From Epithemia pelagica (Eukaryota; Bacillariophyta; Bacillariophyceae; Surirellales; Surirellaceae), in NCBI GenBank assembly GCA_946965045.2, contig OX337233.1, positions 930,001 to 994,000 on the forward strand: a stretch of DNA of 64,000 nt. Direction: 5' to 3'. Positions 52,201 to 62,321 of the stretch are shown piece after piece. Position numbers and translations under genes: made by a program. Each line of letters starts with the position of its first letter. Position 1 is the stretch's first letter. Below the pieces are notes generated by a model, which made no database searches, was not told the origin of the DNA, and was given only the letters and a program-made list of their open reading frames with translations.

Positions 52201-54014
52201 GTTGCTGACATTTGGATATGGATTAAGTGTACTTCCCTTTTCATACCTTTTGGCCAGAGGATTCTCGAATCACAGTTCTGCACAAATCGCTGTGATTAGC
52301 TTTGTTTTTCTTACCGGATTTGTTGCGGTGAACGCAATCTATGTCATGAGTTCGGTCGAGACGACTGAAGATCTAGCAGAATTCTTGCGTCCAGTGTTTC
52401 ATTTGTGGCCTCCTTTCAATGTTGGGAGCGGACTCATTGCTATGAGCGCCTCATTTTGGTCTCGTGAGATTTTGTTTCAAGAGACGTATCCCTTAGATTG
52501 GGACGTGGCTGGCAAGCATCTCGCCTTTTTGTACGGTTTGATATTGCCCTACTTTCTTCTCCTTCTATTTGTCGAATTTGCCCACGACGGTGGTGCCGGT
52601 GGCGTAGTTGGCAAGATGCTTCGTCGGCTTAACGAGAACGTGGTAAAGATGATTTTTCGATGTCTCTTTGGAGTTGAATGGACGCAAACAGATGACGGTC
52701 GGTATGTTGGTGAGGATAGAAGAGATACAGACGTGCTTGAAGAAGAGGCATTTGTCCGCGAGAACGGAGCGAGCCTACGAGAATCTACTCCAATCCTCTT
52801 CCAGAATCTATGGAAAATTTACTTACCATCTGTTGGTGTGCTCAGCTCAGGTTTTGATGCCTGTCGACGAGCTTGTTCGAGGCCTGACGGAACGGATGCG
52901 AGACATCGGTCACAGCCAAAACTTGCTGTTAGAGGAATGAGCACCGCTGTTGGACGAGGAGAAATATATGCTTTACTTGGAGCGAATGGGGCCGGTAAGT
53001 GTTGTTGGCGTATGTGGCAAGGGCTGTCTTTTCCCACCCCATTGATGCACATACTCATTGATGGGACATTTTCCCACTTCAGGCAAAAGCACAACATTGG
53101 GAATGCTTACGGGTGATGTCTCCCCAACTCGCGGCAATATCTACGTGGCTGGATATGATGCAACAAGCCGCGAAGATCTCAATGGGGTTACGCAAGCTCG
53201 TCAACATGTTGGTTTTTGTCCACAAGTAGATCCCTTGCTTGATCTCATGTCAGTTCGAGAAACATTAACGCTCTTTGGCCGCTTGAGGGGAATTGGTCCA
53301 GCTGACATCGACAGAGTTGTGGATCAATTACTTCATCGACTCCTGTTGACCCCTCACGTCAATAAGACGTGCGAAAGTTTGTCTGGAGGAAACAAACGAA
53401 AGGTTAGCCTAGGGATAGCGCTCATAGGAGAGCCAGAGGTGCTTCTTATTGACGAGAGTTCCTCTGGACTTGATCCCTTGGCAAAGCGCCGAATGTGGAA
53501 CCTCATTTCGGCTGTCTCCAAGGACAAGACAGTGGTTTTGACAACCCATAGTATGGAAGAAGCGGTAAGTTCATGTCAACGATTGACGCCCCACCGAACA
53601 GTGCATATCTTATTGCTTGCGTAACTCTGATAACAGGAGGCATTATGTACACGAGCTGGAATCATGGCAAAGGGACAACTGCTGTGTCTTGGCTCTGTTC
53701 AGCACCTGAAGACGAAGTACCTGGATGGCTACACAATCGACGTTTTCTGTTCCGCCAACTCTTCCAGCAGTGATTTGGATAATGTGGTGAACGACATTGT
53801 CCGTTCCACACTTCCTGGATCGACCTTGGCCGAGCGCCATGGAAGATTTCTTCGGTTTGACTTTTCCAATATGTCTTGTATCGGGCTTGGGACAACGTTT
53901 CGAAATTTGGAGACACTGAAACAGCAACCGGATAGCATTGTGGAGAGCTATTCCATCGCGCAGTGCTCTTTGGAACAAGTTTTTGTTCAGTTGTCTGATC
54001 GTGTTAGCGGGTAG
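46223..54014 (+). CDS. ABCA-type full ABC transporter, six exons, 2378 aa
   Basis: Exons reconstructed at 46223-48632, 48830-49513, 49652-50025, 50186-52994, 53083-53564 and 53637-54014; all introns (197, 138, 160, 88, 72 bp) are GT-AG and the phases agree, total 7137 nt. Layout TMD1-NBD1-TMD2-NBD2, the ABCA family of lipid exporters. NBD1: Walker A GHNGAGKTT (about 1028-1036, split by intron 2), signature LSGGNKRK (about 1127), Walker B FVVLDEPTSGMDP. NBD2: Walker A GANGAGKST (about 2090, split by intron 4), LSGGNKRK (about 2193), Walker B VLLIDESSSGLDP with Ser for the usual Pro. Both Walker A motifs are cut by phase-1 introns at the matching Gly codon region, a sign of an internal duplication. 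Residues 1-150 are acidic and Ser/Thr-rich. Large extracellular loops follow the first helix of each TMD. Confidence 0.9.
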
Positions 54015-54611
54015 TACTGGTCGGATTGCAGTCCAACCATTCTGAGGCCTTGCGGTTATGAAATTGATAGCCTGAATTATGGTCGGCCAAGAGAAGAGGA
54101 ACGGAGGCACCACATCTCGAGTTTCAATCGTCTCGTTTCCAGAATACTGCAGACAGTGTTCTCATGCCCTCTTCAGCATTCCATCTCTTTAGGTTGACAT
54201 GTCGTTGATCTCATTTGATACTGACTTTCAGTGGTGGAGTCTCTACTCTCTAGGTTCGCTTTTTCTAATTCTCGTGCAGCATTGCTTCTTCACCATGATT
54301 GCTAGCTTTGGTCTTCATTCCACAGGAGTATTTTTCATTTGCCACTTCGTTCAGGCTTTCTTTATGGAAGCTATGCCGATGCGCGGTCCAAGTCCAAAAG
54401 GACAACAACATCATAATTCAGTCACATGCGAGGGATTCAGATACAGCTCATCATCTCACTCTCAATTTCGTGTCTTTCCGCGATCGACCACCTGCACCGC
54501 CGACAAAGGTGACGTGGGATTGTCAGATGTCGTGCTCTTCAATCCGCAATCCGACGCAAGCTTGAGTCGTATTTGGCCGGATTGTTGTCCGCTGCAGGAG
54601 ACACAAACCAG
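54015..54611. other. 3' flank of the ABCA gene up to the retroelement
   Basis: 597 bp. A 176-codon frame (54199-54729) runs on into the A1 repeat and is not credible as a gene of its own. It contains a hydrophobic stretch, but no domain is recognised. Confidence 0.5.
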
Positions 54612-54846
54612 GTACCGCATCGTACCGCCCCCGGTCAAGAAGGGACCGACGGACGAACGAGGAACGGACATTGCACCCAAAGAAGATCCCAAGAGGTTTG
54701 CAAGGCTACGTCGACGTTTGTTGGGATAGTCAGAATGACTACTCCCAACAAACAAACTTGGACGATTCATAAATCGTCAGAAAGAAGGGTTGAACGGGTC
54801 ACCAAGGATCTGATCACCCATTGGTTCTATGATTCTCTTCTTTCGC
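54612..54846 (+). repeat. Split repeat A1
   Basis: 235 bp, identical to A2 (62814-63048) except one base (A at 54829-equivalent position in TTCTATGATT, G in A2). It begins GTACCGCATCG and ends CTTCTTTCGC. Confidence 0.95.
54719..54750. repeat. Hairpin within the A repeat
   Basis: Stem TGTTGGGA-TAGTCA / TGACTA-C-TCCCAACA around the loop GAA, 14 pairs with a one-base bulge. Same structure at 62921-62952 in A2 and, with paired base changes, at 32639-32671 in the solo copy. Role unknown; it could act in RNA or in recombination. Confidence 0.85.
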
Positions 54847-54894
54847 TTCGGTTATCGCCTTGTCGACCGTGCCATCCACCTCATTCGTTCCACC

Positions 54895-55760
54895 ATGACG
54901 TTTGCGTGGGGAGGAACTCCGGATTCTTCCCCTTCTGTGGGGTCGTCAGGTGAGTCTGTGTCTGGTGATAGTGTGACCGGGGGGGGGGGGGGAGCCTTCG
55001 TTCGGGTTCTCTCTACGGTGTCGTTTGTTTCGACCAGTCTGTTTTCGAGTCTGTTTGTCGTGGGCTTGTCGGCGAAGGGCAGCGCATGTGTGTTCGTTCG
55101 GATTGTCAAGTGGCTTCGCATTCCCTCAAGAAGAATTCGTGGAGTTCGCTTGTGGGCGATGACACCTCCGCCATCTTTATTCGTGGTTCAAGTGGGACAT
55201 CGTCTTCCGATGCTTTGGGAACTGTTTTTTGCACTCCTGTTCTACCGGGACAGTGCGTGAGCGGCGTCGATTGGAATGAGATGGAACTCAGCCCGCGCAC
55301 TCTGGAAAGTTGGCAAGCATTGTTCACAGCTTTGCGGAAGGCTTCTTCCGCGTCGGGTGAAGGTGTGGATCCAACTACCGCCGCACAATTTATGGAGACC
55401 ACCAAGACAGAAGTGGATTTCACCATGACTCCACGTCCCAAGAAAAGATCGGTTCAAGTTGAAACTGTGATGGATGACGATGACAAGCATGGCCTTGTGA
55501 CTCCCAAGCTTCGACGGCGTGAAATCCCCTGGAAGGATGTGCCTACGGACATCAGCTCCCAAACTCCAACTCCAGCGGTGAAGATTCTGCAAGGCGGAGC
55601 ATGGAGCAACTTGGTAGAGAATGTAACCACTCTGCGTGACGATTTGGCTCGGGAGGTGGTTGATTGGCGTGTGTCCGAGGAGAATCAGGACAAACAGTTC
55701 GACAAGATGGAGTTGAAATTATCAGTGCTCCATGAGTTATTGGGCAAACGTCCTTCTTTC
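54895..55760 (+). pseudogene. ORF1 (Gag-like) N-terminal part, frame-broken
   Basis: ATG 54895 opens MTFAWGGTPDSSPSVGSSGE. At 54979-54992 a run of 14 G lies at the point where the reading changes from one frame to the frame holding 55086-55808, which carries LSPRTLESWQALFTALRKA and a coiled-coil-like end (KQFDKMELKLSVLHELLGKR). A G-run length change is the simplest cause. Alternatively, translation begins at ATG 55086. Near 55760 the frame must shift by -1 again to join the next part. No zinc knuckle. Gag-like role is inferred from position only. Confidence 0.5.
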
Positions 55761-55786
55761 AGGTCCTCGATAGCTGCGTGTCGAAT

Positions 55787-57136
55787 ATGGCGTCGGTTGA
55801 GCAGTTAGTTATTGAACGACTGAATCAGAAGGCGGCGCCATCTGCAAGAGACGATTCCGCAATCGAGGGGAAGTTGGCGGCCTTGGAAACTTGTGTTGGT
55901 TTATTGGCGGGTCAGTTCAAGGGACTTGTGCAAAAGGAATTGGAGTCTTTTCTCGCTGACACCACTACTGATTTCCGAGTTCAATTCGTCGATCCGACTT
56001 TGACGCTCCTGTCGCGCTCATCGAGATCTCCTTCAGATCCTGGAGGTAAATGGTCTGAAGCTTTGCACCAATTGCAACAGCGTTTGTTTAACTTGGAACA
56101 AGCACAAGCAGCATCAACAAGCAGCGGAGTCTCCATGGGCAACGGTTCGGTAGGAGGTGGAAACATCGGAGGAAACGTGGACCTGTCAAAGATGCAAGAG
56201 GAAATGAACAACATGCAGACGATGTTGAAGAACCTGAAGGAACAGGTGGACGCTGACTCGGTAACGATTGGATCCATCGTGTTTACGTCACGGGCCTTTT
56301 GTGTAACTTGGATGGAGTTGCCTCACGCTACTGCCGATCCTCATGTTTTCGTGGATGCTATCTCATTGCTTTCGTTGGCTACCTCTGATGCTAGCCCCGA
56401 CGAAGAACGAGCTGCCAATCAACGCGCGACAACAGCCAAGGTCAGGGACAAGACGCCGTATCACACGGCGTACATCGCGTCCTTCAATCTTGAAGTCCCT
56501 CCAATGTTGGGCAAAGGTTCAGACCAATCAACGACGACAAATTTACGAGCGCTTGGAGCAGTCCCAAGATTTGCGGACTTTCACCCACCCTCCGGACGCG
56601 AGGGCATCCACCAGCGTATTTTGGATTATGTGAAGGACGGGGTCAATACAATAGAACAAGCAGTGGGTGAGCTCTTTGCGTTTGGAACTGAGCCATCGAG
56701 TGTGGCTAAGGAACTCCTCTTGTGGAGCAAGACTTTTTGGGATGAACTTACCCATTGGATGGTAAGATATCATGCCCAAGTCCAAGCGGAAAGTGAGGCG
56801 AGTGAACAAGAGGTGTGGATATTGATATCCCACTGTGTGCGCGCGGTCTTTAAGAGCTTGAGGGAAGCTCGGGCATCTGGACGGGCATCCAACACCCCGG
56901 GTGGAATGCTCTGGGGAACATTGAAGGCGCATCGAGTCATGAAGGAGTACCGGGCAGCAGACTTTAGCGGCCATCCAAAGATTGCACTCATTCTCCATGA
57001 GCATCTTATTCGCTTTACGACGCCTCGGTCAAAGTTTGATACGCTCCAAATGAGTTTGAACGATCGATTGGACAAGATGCAACGTGCTGTGAATCAGGCA
57101 GTGTCCTCAGCAAACAAGACGACGAAGAAATCTTGA
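55787..57136 (+). CDS. ORF1 C-terminal part, Gag-like, 449 aa
   Basis: First ATG at 55787 (MASVEQLVIERLNQK); the open frame itself starts near 55760 without an ATG, continuing the coiled coil of the preceding part, so this is probably the rest of ORF1. It has a Gly-rich linker (NGSVGGGNIGGNVD) and a coiled coil (about 130-160) followed by a likely globular domain with VFVDAISLLSLATSD and ARASGRASNTPGGMLWG. No match to a known Gag, zinc finger or esterase. It ends at TGA 57134-57136, three bases before ORF2 and in the same frame. Confidence 0.65.
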   Translation: MASVEQLVIERLNQKAAPSARDDSAIEGKLAALETCVGLLAGQFKGLVQKELESFLADTTTDFRVQFVDPTLTLLSRSSRSPSDPGGKWSEALHQLQQRLFNLEQAQAASTSSGVSMGNGSVGGGNIGGNVDLSKMQEEMNNMQTMLKNLKEQVDADSVTIGSIVFTSRAFCVTWMELPHATADPHVFVDAISLLSLATSDASPDEERAANQRATTAKVRDKTPYHTAYIASFNLEVPPMLGKGSDQSTTTNLRALGAVPRFADFHPPSGREGIHQRILDYVKDGVNTIEQAVGELFAFGTEPSSVAKELLLWSKTFWDELTHWMVRYHAQVQAESEASEQEVWILISHCVRAVFKSLREARASGRASNTPGGMLWGTLKAHRVMKEYRAADFSGHPKIALILHEHLIRFTTPRSKFDTLQMSLNDRLDKMQRAVNQAVSSANKTTKKS

Positions 57137-57139
57137 GAG

Positions 57140-60100
57140 ATGGAGAAAAGTGACCGCAACAGTCGTAAAACTACGAAAAGAAAGACAACTACAAGCGAAG
57201 CTTTGGAGACTCGAGAAAACAAAGCGCAAAGACTAGCGAGCCAAGACACTAAAGATTATTCTAGGATACATGCACCAGCTGCAAATTCAAACGATGGTGT
57301 CGCCGAACGGATGGTTTCGAAGTTGTCCGTAGGTAAAGGAAAATGGCGAGTCGGTTTGGTGAGCACGAGCACCCCTTTTTGGTTTTGGGCGGTGTCTTCG
57401 CTTGGAGATGTTGTTTGGATCGATGTGTTGGAGAAGGATTTGATACAGGAAGAAACAGGGGCGATGGATTGGAGAAGCAAGGCTCTGGATTTACAAGAGA
57501 GACAAACCAAGAATCGAGGACTCAAGCGTCGCAGAATCGCTTACGTGTCGCCAGCAGATTGGGAAACAAGGGAACCAGTGGACGTCATTTTCTTTGAGAA
57601 GGGAATAATACCAGGTCCTGGTCACGAGGTTTGGTTGCGGCACGATGTGAAACTTGTGTTTTGGATTGGAGGAAGGAAGAAGGGAGGACCATCTTCGACG
57701 GTCCAAGGAGTCTGGATACAAGGTATCATGAAATTGGATCACACTGCTTTGGGTGTTGTTACTGATCTGGAATCGTGGATACATGTAGCGGAGAGAAAGG
57801 GTTTGGATGAGAGGAGATTTGTAGATTGTTGGGCGGATCACCTGGAACAAGGACTCAAGCATACGACTTTTCGAGGTGTTATAGACCCGACAATTCAAGG
57901 CAAGGAATGTCCGTTGAGTATGTTTAGGGACGATACTGAAGACAGCTTGTCAAAACGTGGGGTCTCAATACTGGAAAGAAAGTTGGTTTGGAAGAAGGAT
58001 TTGGGAAGGTTGCATGTCTTGCCCAGCGTCTATGCGACGAGATCAGGATTTGTGGAGCGAAAAATTGCACCAAGCGAACTTGCGGTGGCGCTGGATTTCC
58101 CAGCGGCGTTGCACAAGAAAGGTTCGGATCAAGAGCTAGACCGATGGACTTCCGAGATCGGAGTCCCGTTCAAGAGCAGGGTGCAGGTTGCAAGGTCGAT
58201 TCTGGGCTGGACGAATGAGAAGGACGAGGTCTCTAGGGGGCAGCAGCGAATTGAAAATGAAGAAGTGGCCATGGGAGTCGCTCCAACACCGGTAACGCGA
58301 ATGACAGAGGATTGTAATTTGTTTACTGCTCTTGACAGCGAAGGTGGCGGATCGTTGAACATGGAGGAGAGAAGAGAGGATCGGAACCTCAAAGCGACTA
58401 AATCCGATGATGCAGAGATACCAACGTATCTTTGGGACGATCGCATTTGTTCTCACTTTGAGATGACAAGTGTTGCTGACCGATTCCGGTGCATTGAGGC
58501 GCTGAATGTAATCCGTCGACTAGCCTTGAGATATTGGAAGCGAAGAGTCTGCAGTGATTTTTGGAGTTGGTGGAGACAGCAACGATTTCGCGACGACAAC
58601 GATGAGAGAGAAAGAACCAAGAGAGCTGGTCTGAGTGCACTCAACCATGCGTTGCTGGCGTCATGGTGGGACTGGGACCACGGTTCTTCACCATTCTTTT
58701 GGCGAATGCCAAAGCTCGATTGGATGGTGGAAATGCGGGATGGTCTGGATCCGATGTGGATCGGTGAGCCACCAGCGTATAGAAGGAGACAACGGGCGAA
58801 TCCGGACCCAGAGGCTCGGTCGTTCGAAAAGAAGAAGCTGACAAAAGTTAGGCACCGAGGGTACATTGTGAAGACGGCTGATATAAAATCACTAACCAGT
58901 TTCTTCTCAGTGCCGAAAGGTGACTCAGACATTCGGATGGTATACGATGGTACAAAAAGTGGGCTAAACGACGCTTTGTTCGCTCCTTGGTTTGGACTCG
59001 GAAATGTCACTTCGATGTTGAGAACAGTGGAGCCAAAGACGTGGTCCGCTGACAATGACTTCGGAGAGATGTTCCTCAACTTTTGGATCCACCCGGATCT
59101 TCGGCAATACACGGGCATTGATATTACCGAGTTGTTTCCCGAGGAGTTGCAGGAGAAGTTTGGATCAACGAGGATTTGGGAGGCCTGGTGCCGATGCGCC
59201 ATGGGTCTGACGACTTCACCTTACCAAACTACCCAATGTGCACAGAGAGTGAAGCGAATCATATTTGGCGACAAGTCGGATCCGGACAACATTTTTGGTT
59301 GGACGGACGTACGAATCAATCTTCCAGGAGATGAGCATTATGATCCGTCACTTCCATGGATCAGTAAAGTGAGAGCAAATGGGGACATAGCAGCAGATGT
59401 GCATCCATACGTCGACGACTTACGTGAAACTGCACCATCTGAGGAGGAAGCATGGCTGGCGGCCAGCAGAATGGCCAAAGGTGCTTCCTATTTCGGATTG
59501 CAGGATGCCGCGAGAAAACGGCGTCCACCAAGCAAAGCACCTGGTGCATGGGCAGGAGCAGTTGTGGAATCGTCGAACGAGGGGAAGGTTTATAAGACCG
59601 TATCCCAAGAGAGATGGAATAAGACGCGAAAGTTGGTTGGGGTCTTGAAGGATTGGGCTGACGACGGTGGATTGGTGGATCGAAAGGAGTTGGAAAGGAT
59701 CCGAGGATTTCTGGTCTATGTTTCTTTCACATTTGACGTCATAGTCCCTTATTTGAAAGGGATCCACTTGACGTTGGAATCATGGAGAGACGACAGAGAC
59801 GTGGAAGGATGGCGTTTGAAGGAAAAGGACCGCAGGGCTGTGGTTCGGAAAAGAGAAAGGGAAATGCACGCACCAGGAAAAGTGAAACAGGCTCCTCGCT
59901 TTAAAGACGATGTATACACTTTGCATAGGCTGACAGATTCGGAACATCCGCCAAAAATTTTGGCAAGACCGACGTCGGGAGCGAGTGTCGCAATGATCTT
60001 TGCAGATGCATCAGGTGAGGGGTTTGGATCTTCCTTATGGCTCTATGGAGAGGCATCGGTAGAAACAGAGCATGGATTGTGGACGCGAGAATATGGTTCT

Positions 60101-60934
60101 CGCTCGTCCAATTTTCGTGAATTGTACAACCTGGTGTTGCGATTGGAGGGACTGGTAAAAGATAAGAAGTTGCCCATGGGAACTGAAGTGTTCATGTTCA
60201 CGGACAACTCGACGGCTGAGTCAGCTTTTTATAAAGGGACGTCGAGGTCGAGATTGCTATTCAAGCTGGTCTTGAGAACAAAACAACTGGAAATGAATGG
60301 ACACATATTTGTCAGGGTGATTTGGGTGGCCGGAACCAGAATGATAGAACAAGGCACCGACGGTCTTTCCCGAGGAGACCTCATGACAGGAGTCATGACA
60401 GGAGTGAACATGTTGCTGTATGTTCCCTTGAACAAGTCGGTTGTTGAACGGCAGGACAATGTCATTCCTTGGTTAGAGTCTGTGGGAAACACAGCATACA
60501 AGTGGAGGACCTTGACAACACACAAATGGTTTGATGAGGCGTTTGAAGAGGGGGAGTTTATATGGACACCACCACCAGCCATTGCTGATGTAGCTGTTGA
60601 CTTACTTTGTGATGCGCGCCACATCCGCACGAGAACTGCCCACATGTTCGTCTACCCTGCCCTCATGACAAATAGATGGAGAAAGAAACTAGGAAAGGTG
60701 GCGGATTTTGTTTTCACCATCCCCGTAGGAACTGAACTTTGGCCAAAATCTCATCACGAACCGTTGATTGTTGCTTTTGTTTGTCCGTTCCTTTACAGAA
60801 CTCCATGGCAAGTCAAGCGTGCCACAGGCTTATTGGACGAAGTGGAAGGGGAACTGTCAAGCATGTGGGCATCCGGTCCAACCGCTGTGCGGGATTTGCT
60901 GCGCAAACTTTGGGCATTCAAGGGGAACGAGTAA
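57140..60934 (+). CDS. ORF2: DIRS-type reverse transcriptase / RNase H, 1264 aa
   Basis: Copies the element RNA into DNA. Seen: reverse transcriptase from about 560 to 830, with FSVPKGDSDIRMVYDGTKSG, GLTTSPYQTTQCAQRV and the catalytic HPYVDDLRE (YVDD near 756); RNase H at about 945-1080, with IFADASGEGFG, NFRELYNLVLRLE, MFTDNSTAESAFYK and GTDGLSRGD, giving the D-E-D set and the DIRS-like motif order. No integrase or aspartic protease is present, as in DIRS elements. The N-terminal 450 residues are of unknown nature, Lys/Arg/Trp-rich. Start ATG 57140 follows the ORF1 stop by 3 bp in the same frame. The last 56 codons overlap ORF3 in another frame. Confidence 0.92.
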   Translation: MEKSDRNSRKTTKRKTTTSEALETRENKAQRLASQDTKDYSRIHAPAANSNDGVAERMVSKLSVGKGKWRVGLVSTSTPFWFWAVSSLGDVVWIDVLEKDLIQEETGAMDWRSKALDLQERQTKNRGLKRRRIAYVSPADWETREPVDVIFFEKGIIPGPGHEVWLRHDVKLVFWIGGRKKGGPSSTVQGVWIQGIMKLDHTALGVVTDLESWIHVAERKGLDERRFVDCWADHLEQGLKHTTFRGVIDPTIQGKECPLSMFRDDTEDSLSKRGVSILERKLVWKKDLGRLHVLPSVYATRSGFVERKIAPSELAVALDFPAALHKKGSDQELDRWTSEIGVPFKSRVQVARSILGWTNEKDEVSRGQQRIENEEVAMGVAPTPVTRMTEDCNLFTALDSEGGGSLNMEERREDRNLKATKSDDAEIPTYLWDDRICSHFEMTSVADRFRCIEALNVIRRLALRYWKRRVCSDFWSWWRQQRFRDDNDERERTKRAGLSALNHALLASWWDWDHGSSPFFWRMPKLDWMVEMRDGLDPMWIGEPPAYRRRQRANPDPEARSFEKKKLTKVRHRGYIVKTADIKSLTSFFSVPKGDSDIRMVYDGTKSGLNDALFAPWFGLGNVTSMLRTVEPKTWSADNDFGEMFLNFWIHPDLRQYTGIDITELFPEELQEKFGSTRIWEAWCRCAMGLTTSPYQTTQCAQRVKRIIFGDKSDPDNIFGWTDVRINLPGDEHYDPSLPWISKVRANGDIAADVHPYVDDLRETAPSEEEAWLAASRMAKGASYFGLQDAARKRRPPSKAPGAWAGAVVESSNEGKVYKTVSQERWNKTRKLVGVLKDWADDGGLVDRKELERIRGFLVYVSFTFDVIVPYLKGIHLTLESWRDDRDVEGWRLKEKDRRAVVRKREREMHAPGKVKQAPRFKDDVYTLHRLTDSEHPPKILARPTSGASVAMIFADASGEGFGSSLWLYGEASVETEHGLWTREYGSRSSNFRELYNLVLRLEGLVKDKKLPMGTEVFMFTDNSTAESAFYKGTSRSRLLFKLVLRTKQLEMNGHIFVRVIWVAGTRMIEQGTDGLSRGDLMTGVMTGVNMLLYVPLNKSVVERQDNVIPWLESVGNTAYKWRTLTTHKWFDEAFEEGEFIWTPPPAIADVAVDLLCDARHIRTRTAHMFVYPALMTNRWRKKLGKVADFVFTIPVGTELWPKSHHEPLIVAFVCPFLYRTPWQVKRATGLLDEVEGELSSMWASGPTAVRDLLRKLWAFKGNE

Positions 60935-62321
60935 AACATGCATGGGTATTTGGCATGCCGGATGCTATCGACAGCATACTACAGACAAGTTCCCAGTACT
61001 GCAAGCTTCAGATTTGGATGATGCTTTGATCGATTTGGAAGGGCACGGGGAGCTTGATGATGATGCGAACCGTTTCAAGGAGGCACGACCAGGCGATGAT
61101 CTCATGGTCGCTTTTGAATGTGACGATTGTTGCTTTTACAACTTGCAAGGACGATATCCCACGACAAGAGAGGAAGACAAGCTATTGTTGTTGTGTATCC
61201 GCCGGGCCATCCTGGATTCTTTTTGGGCAAGAGAAAGGACAACGGTCGAGAAGAATCGTAGGGAAATCAAGAGTCTGGTGGAAACAAGCGCGACAATGGG
61301 ACTCGACGCGCCGTTGCCAAATCGAGGTCCATTCCAAGTAGGGGGAGACAATGGGTTGAAGGTAGCTTGCATGATGTTGATGAAAACAATGCGCGCTGGA
61401 CGAAACTCAACTCATATCCAATTTGAAACCGCCCGAAAAGTGAGATCTGCGGTCTCGAACTTCTTCCATACACTTCCTGGAGGAACCGGATTGGCGACTG
61501 TGGGACAAGGAGAAAGAGGTGGCCTGTTTTTCAGCGCGAGTACAACCAACTCCCATTGGTTTCGTCGCTTTATGACTGGGTGTCATCGCCGAATGGGGGA
61601 TGTTTGGATCCCAGATCAAGCCGTGACCGTAGATGAGGTCAAGGCGGCGTTGTCAATTCTGGAAGATGAATGGACGAATGGAGCAACGGGTCAGCGAAGA
61701 GTTGAACTTGCGTTGACTGGGGCAATGGTTGTTGTTGGATACGTTGCGGCGTTGAGGGGCGAGGAATTACCGCAGATTGACGTGGGCCTGATGCGCAAAT
61801 ATTGGGAAGAGGGCTTGAATTATTCACGCAAGCCACATGTGCCTCTTGCTTTGGCGGGCCGTTTTAAGCAGACCACGGGCACTTTCCGAATCTATATGCA
61901 CCCCTTGGCGGACAGAACTTCTTCTGGCATTGATGTTCGTCTTTGGACGGAAAGGGCGATCCGTTGCCTGCACCAACAGGGGATTACGAGCGGTCCGATG
62001 TTTCGCATAACAAGAAAGAAGGGACAAATTGCTCGTGCGACGGTCGGTGATCTGGATTCGCTCTTTCATCCGCTTTGGAAGCGGGTTCAGCATCGCTTCC
62101 CGGGGTTGATTGGCGACTACAGTGTTCGGCGATCTTTCAGGCGCGGCGCCACTACGGAAGCTCAAAACAGAAGAATTCCAAGAGAAGTCATTGAGATGAA
62201 CAACCGCTGGAGAAAACACATCAAGGGAAGAGGCGTCCTTCCATCCATGAGCATGTTGGAAAGATACTCGGACGCAAAAGCCTCAGTGGAGGCGTTGGTC
62301 AGGTTTTCCGAGCTTCTGTAA
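60768..62321 (+). CDS. ORF3: tyrosine recombinase with Cys-rich N terminus, about 517 aa
   Basis: Integrates the element. The open frame begins at 60768 with no ATG until 60942, so expression by frameshift from ORF2 is likely. The first 60 residues hold CQACGHPVQPLCGICC...C...HAGC, a zinc-finger-like cluster spanning the overlap. The recombinase domain occupies about 260-517: AALRGEEL (first catalytic Arg, near 328), SVRRSFRRGATT (second Arg, near 455) and MLERYSD (Tyr nucleophile, near 500). The His before the second Arg in typical family members appears replaced by Arg. It ends at TAA 62319-62321, 82 bp before B1. Confidence 0.85.
   Translation: MLLLFVRSFTELHGKSSVPQAYWTKWKGNCQACGHPVQPLCGICCANFGHSRGTSKTCMGIWHAGCYRQHTTDKFPVLQASDLDDALIDLEGHGELDDDANRFKEARPGDDLMVAFECDDCCFYNLQGRYPTTREEDKLLLLCIRRAILDSFWARERTTVEKNRREIKSLVETSATMGLDAPLPNRGPFQVGGDNGLKVACMMLMKTMRAGRNSTHIQFETARKVRSAVSNFFHTLPGGTGLATVGQGERGGLFFSASTTNSHWFRRFMTGCHRRMGDVWIPDQAVTVDEVKAALSILEDEWTNGATGQRRVELALTGAMVVVGYVAALRGEELPQIDVGLMRKYWEEGLNYSRKPHVPLALAGRFKQTTGTFRIYMHPLADRTSSGIDVRLWTERAIRCLHQQGITSGPMFRITRKKGQIARATVGDLDSLFHPLWKRVQHRFPGLIGDYSVRRSFRRGATTEAQNRRIPREVIEMNNRWRKHIKGRGVLPSMSMLERYSDAKASVEALVRFSELL

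Noticed and set aside
54199-54729. 176-codon frame before the retroelement
   Set aside because: Its last third is A1 repeat sequence, so the frame is a junction artefact.
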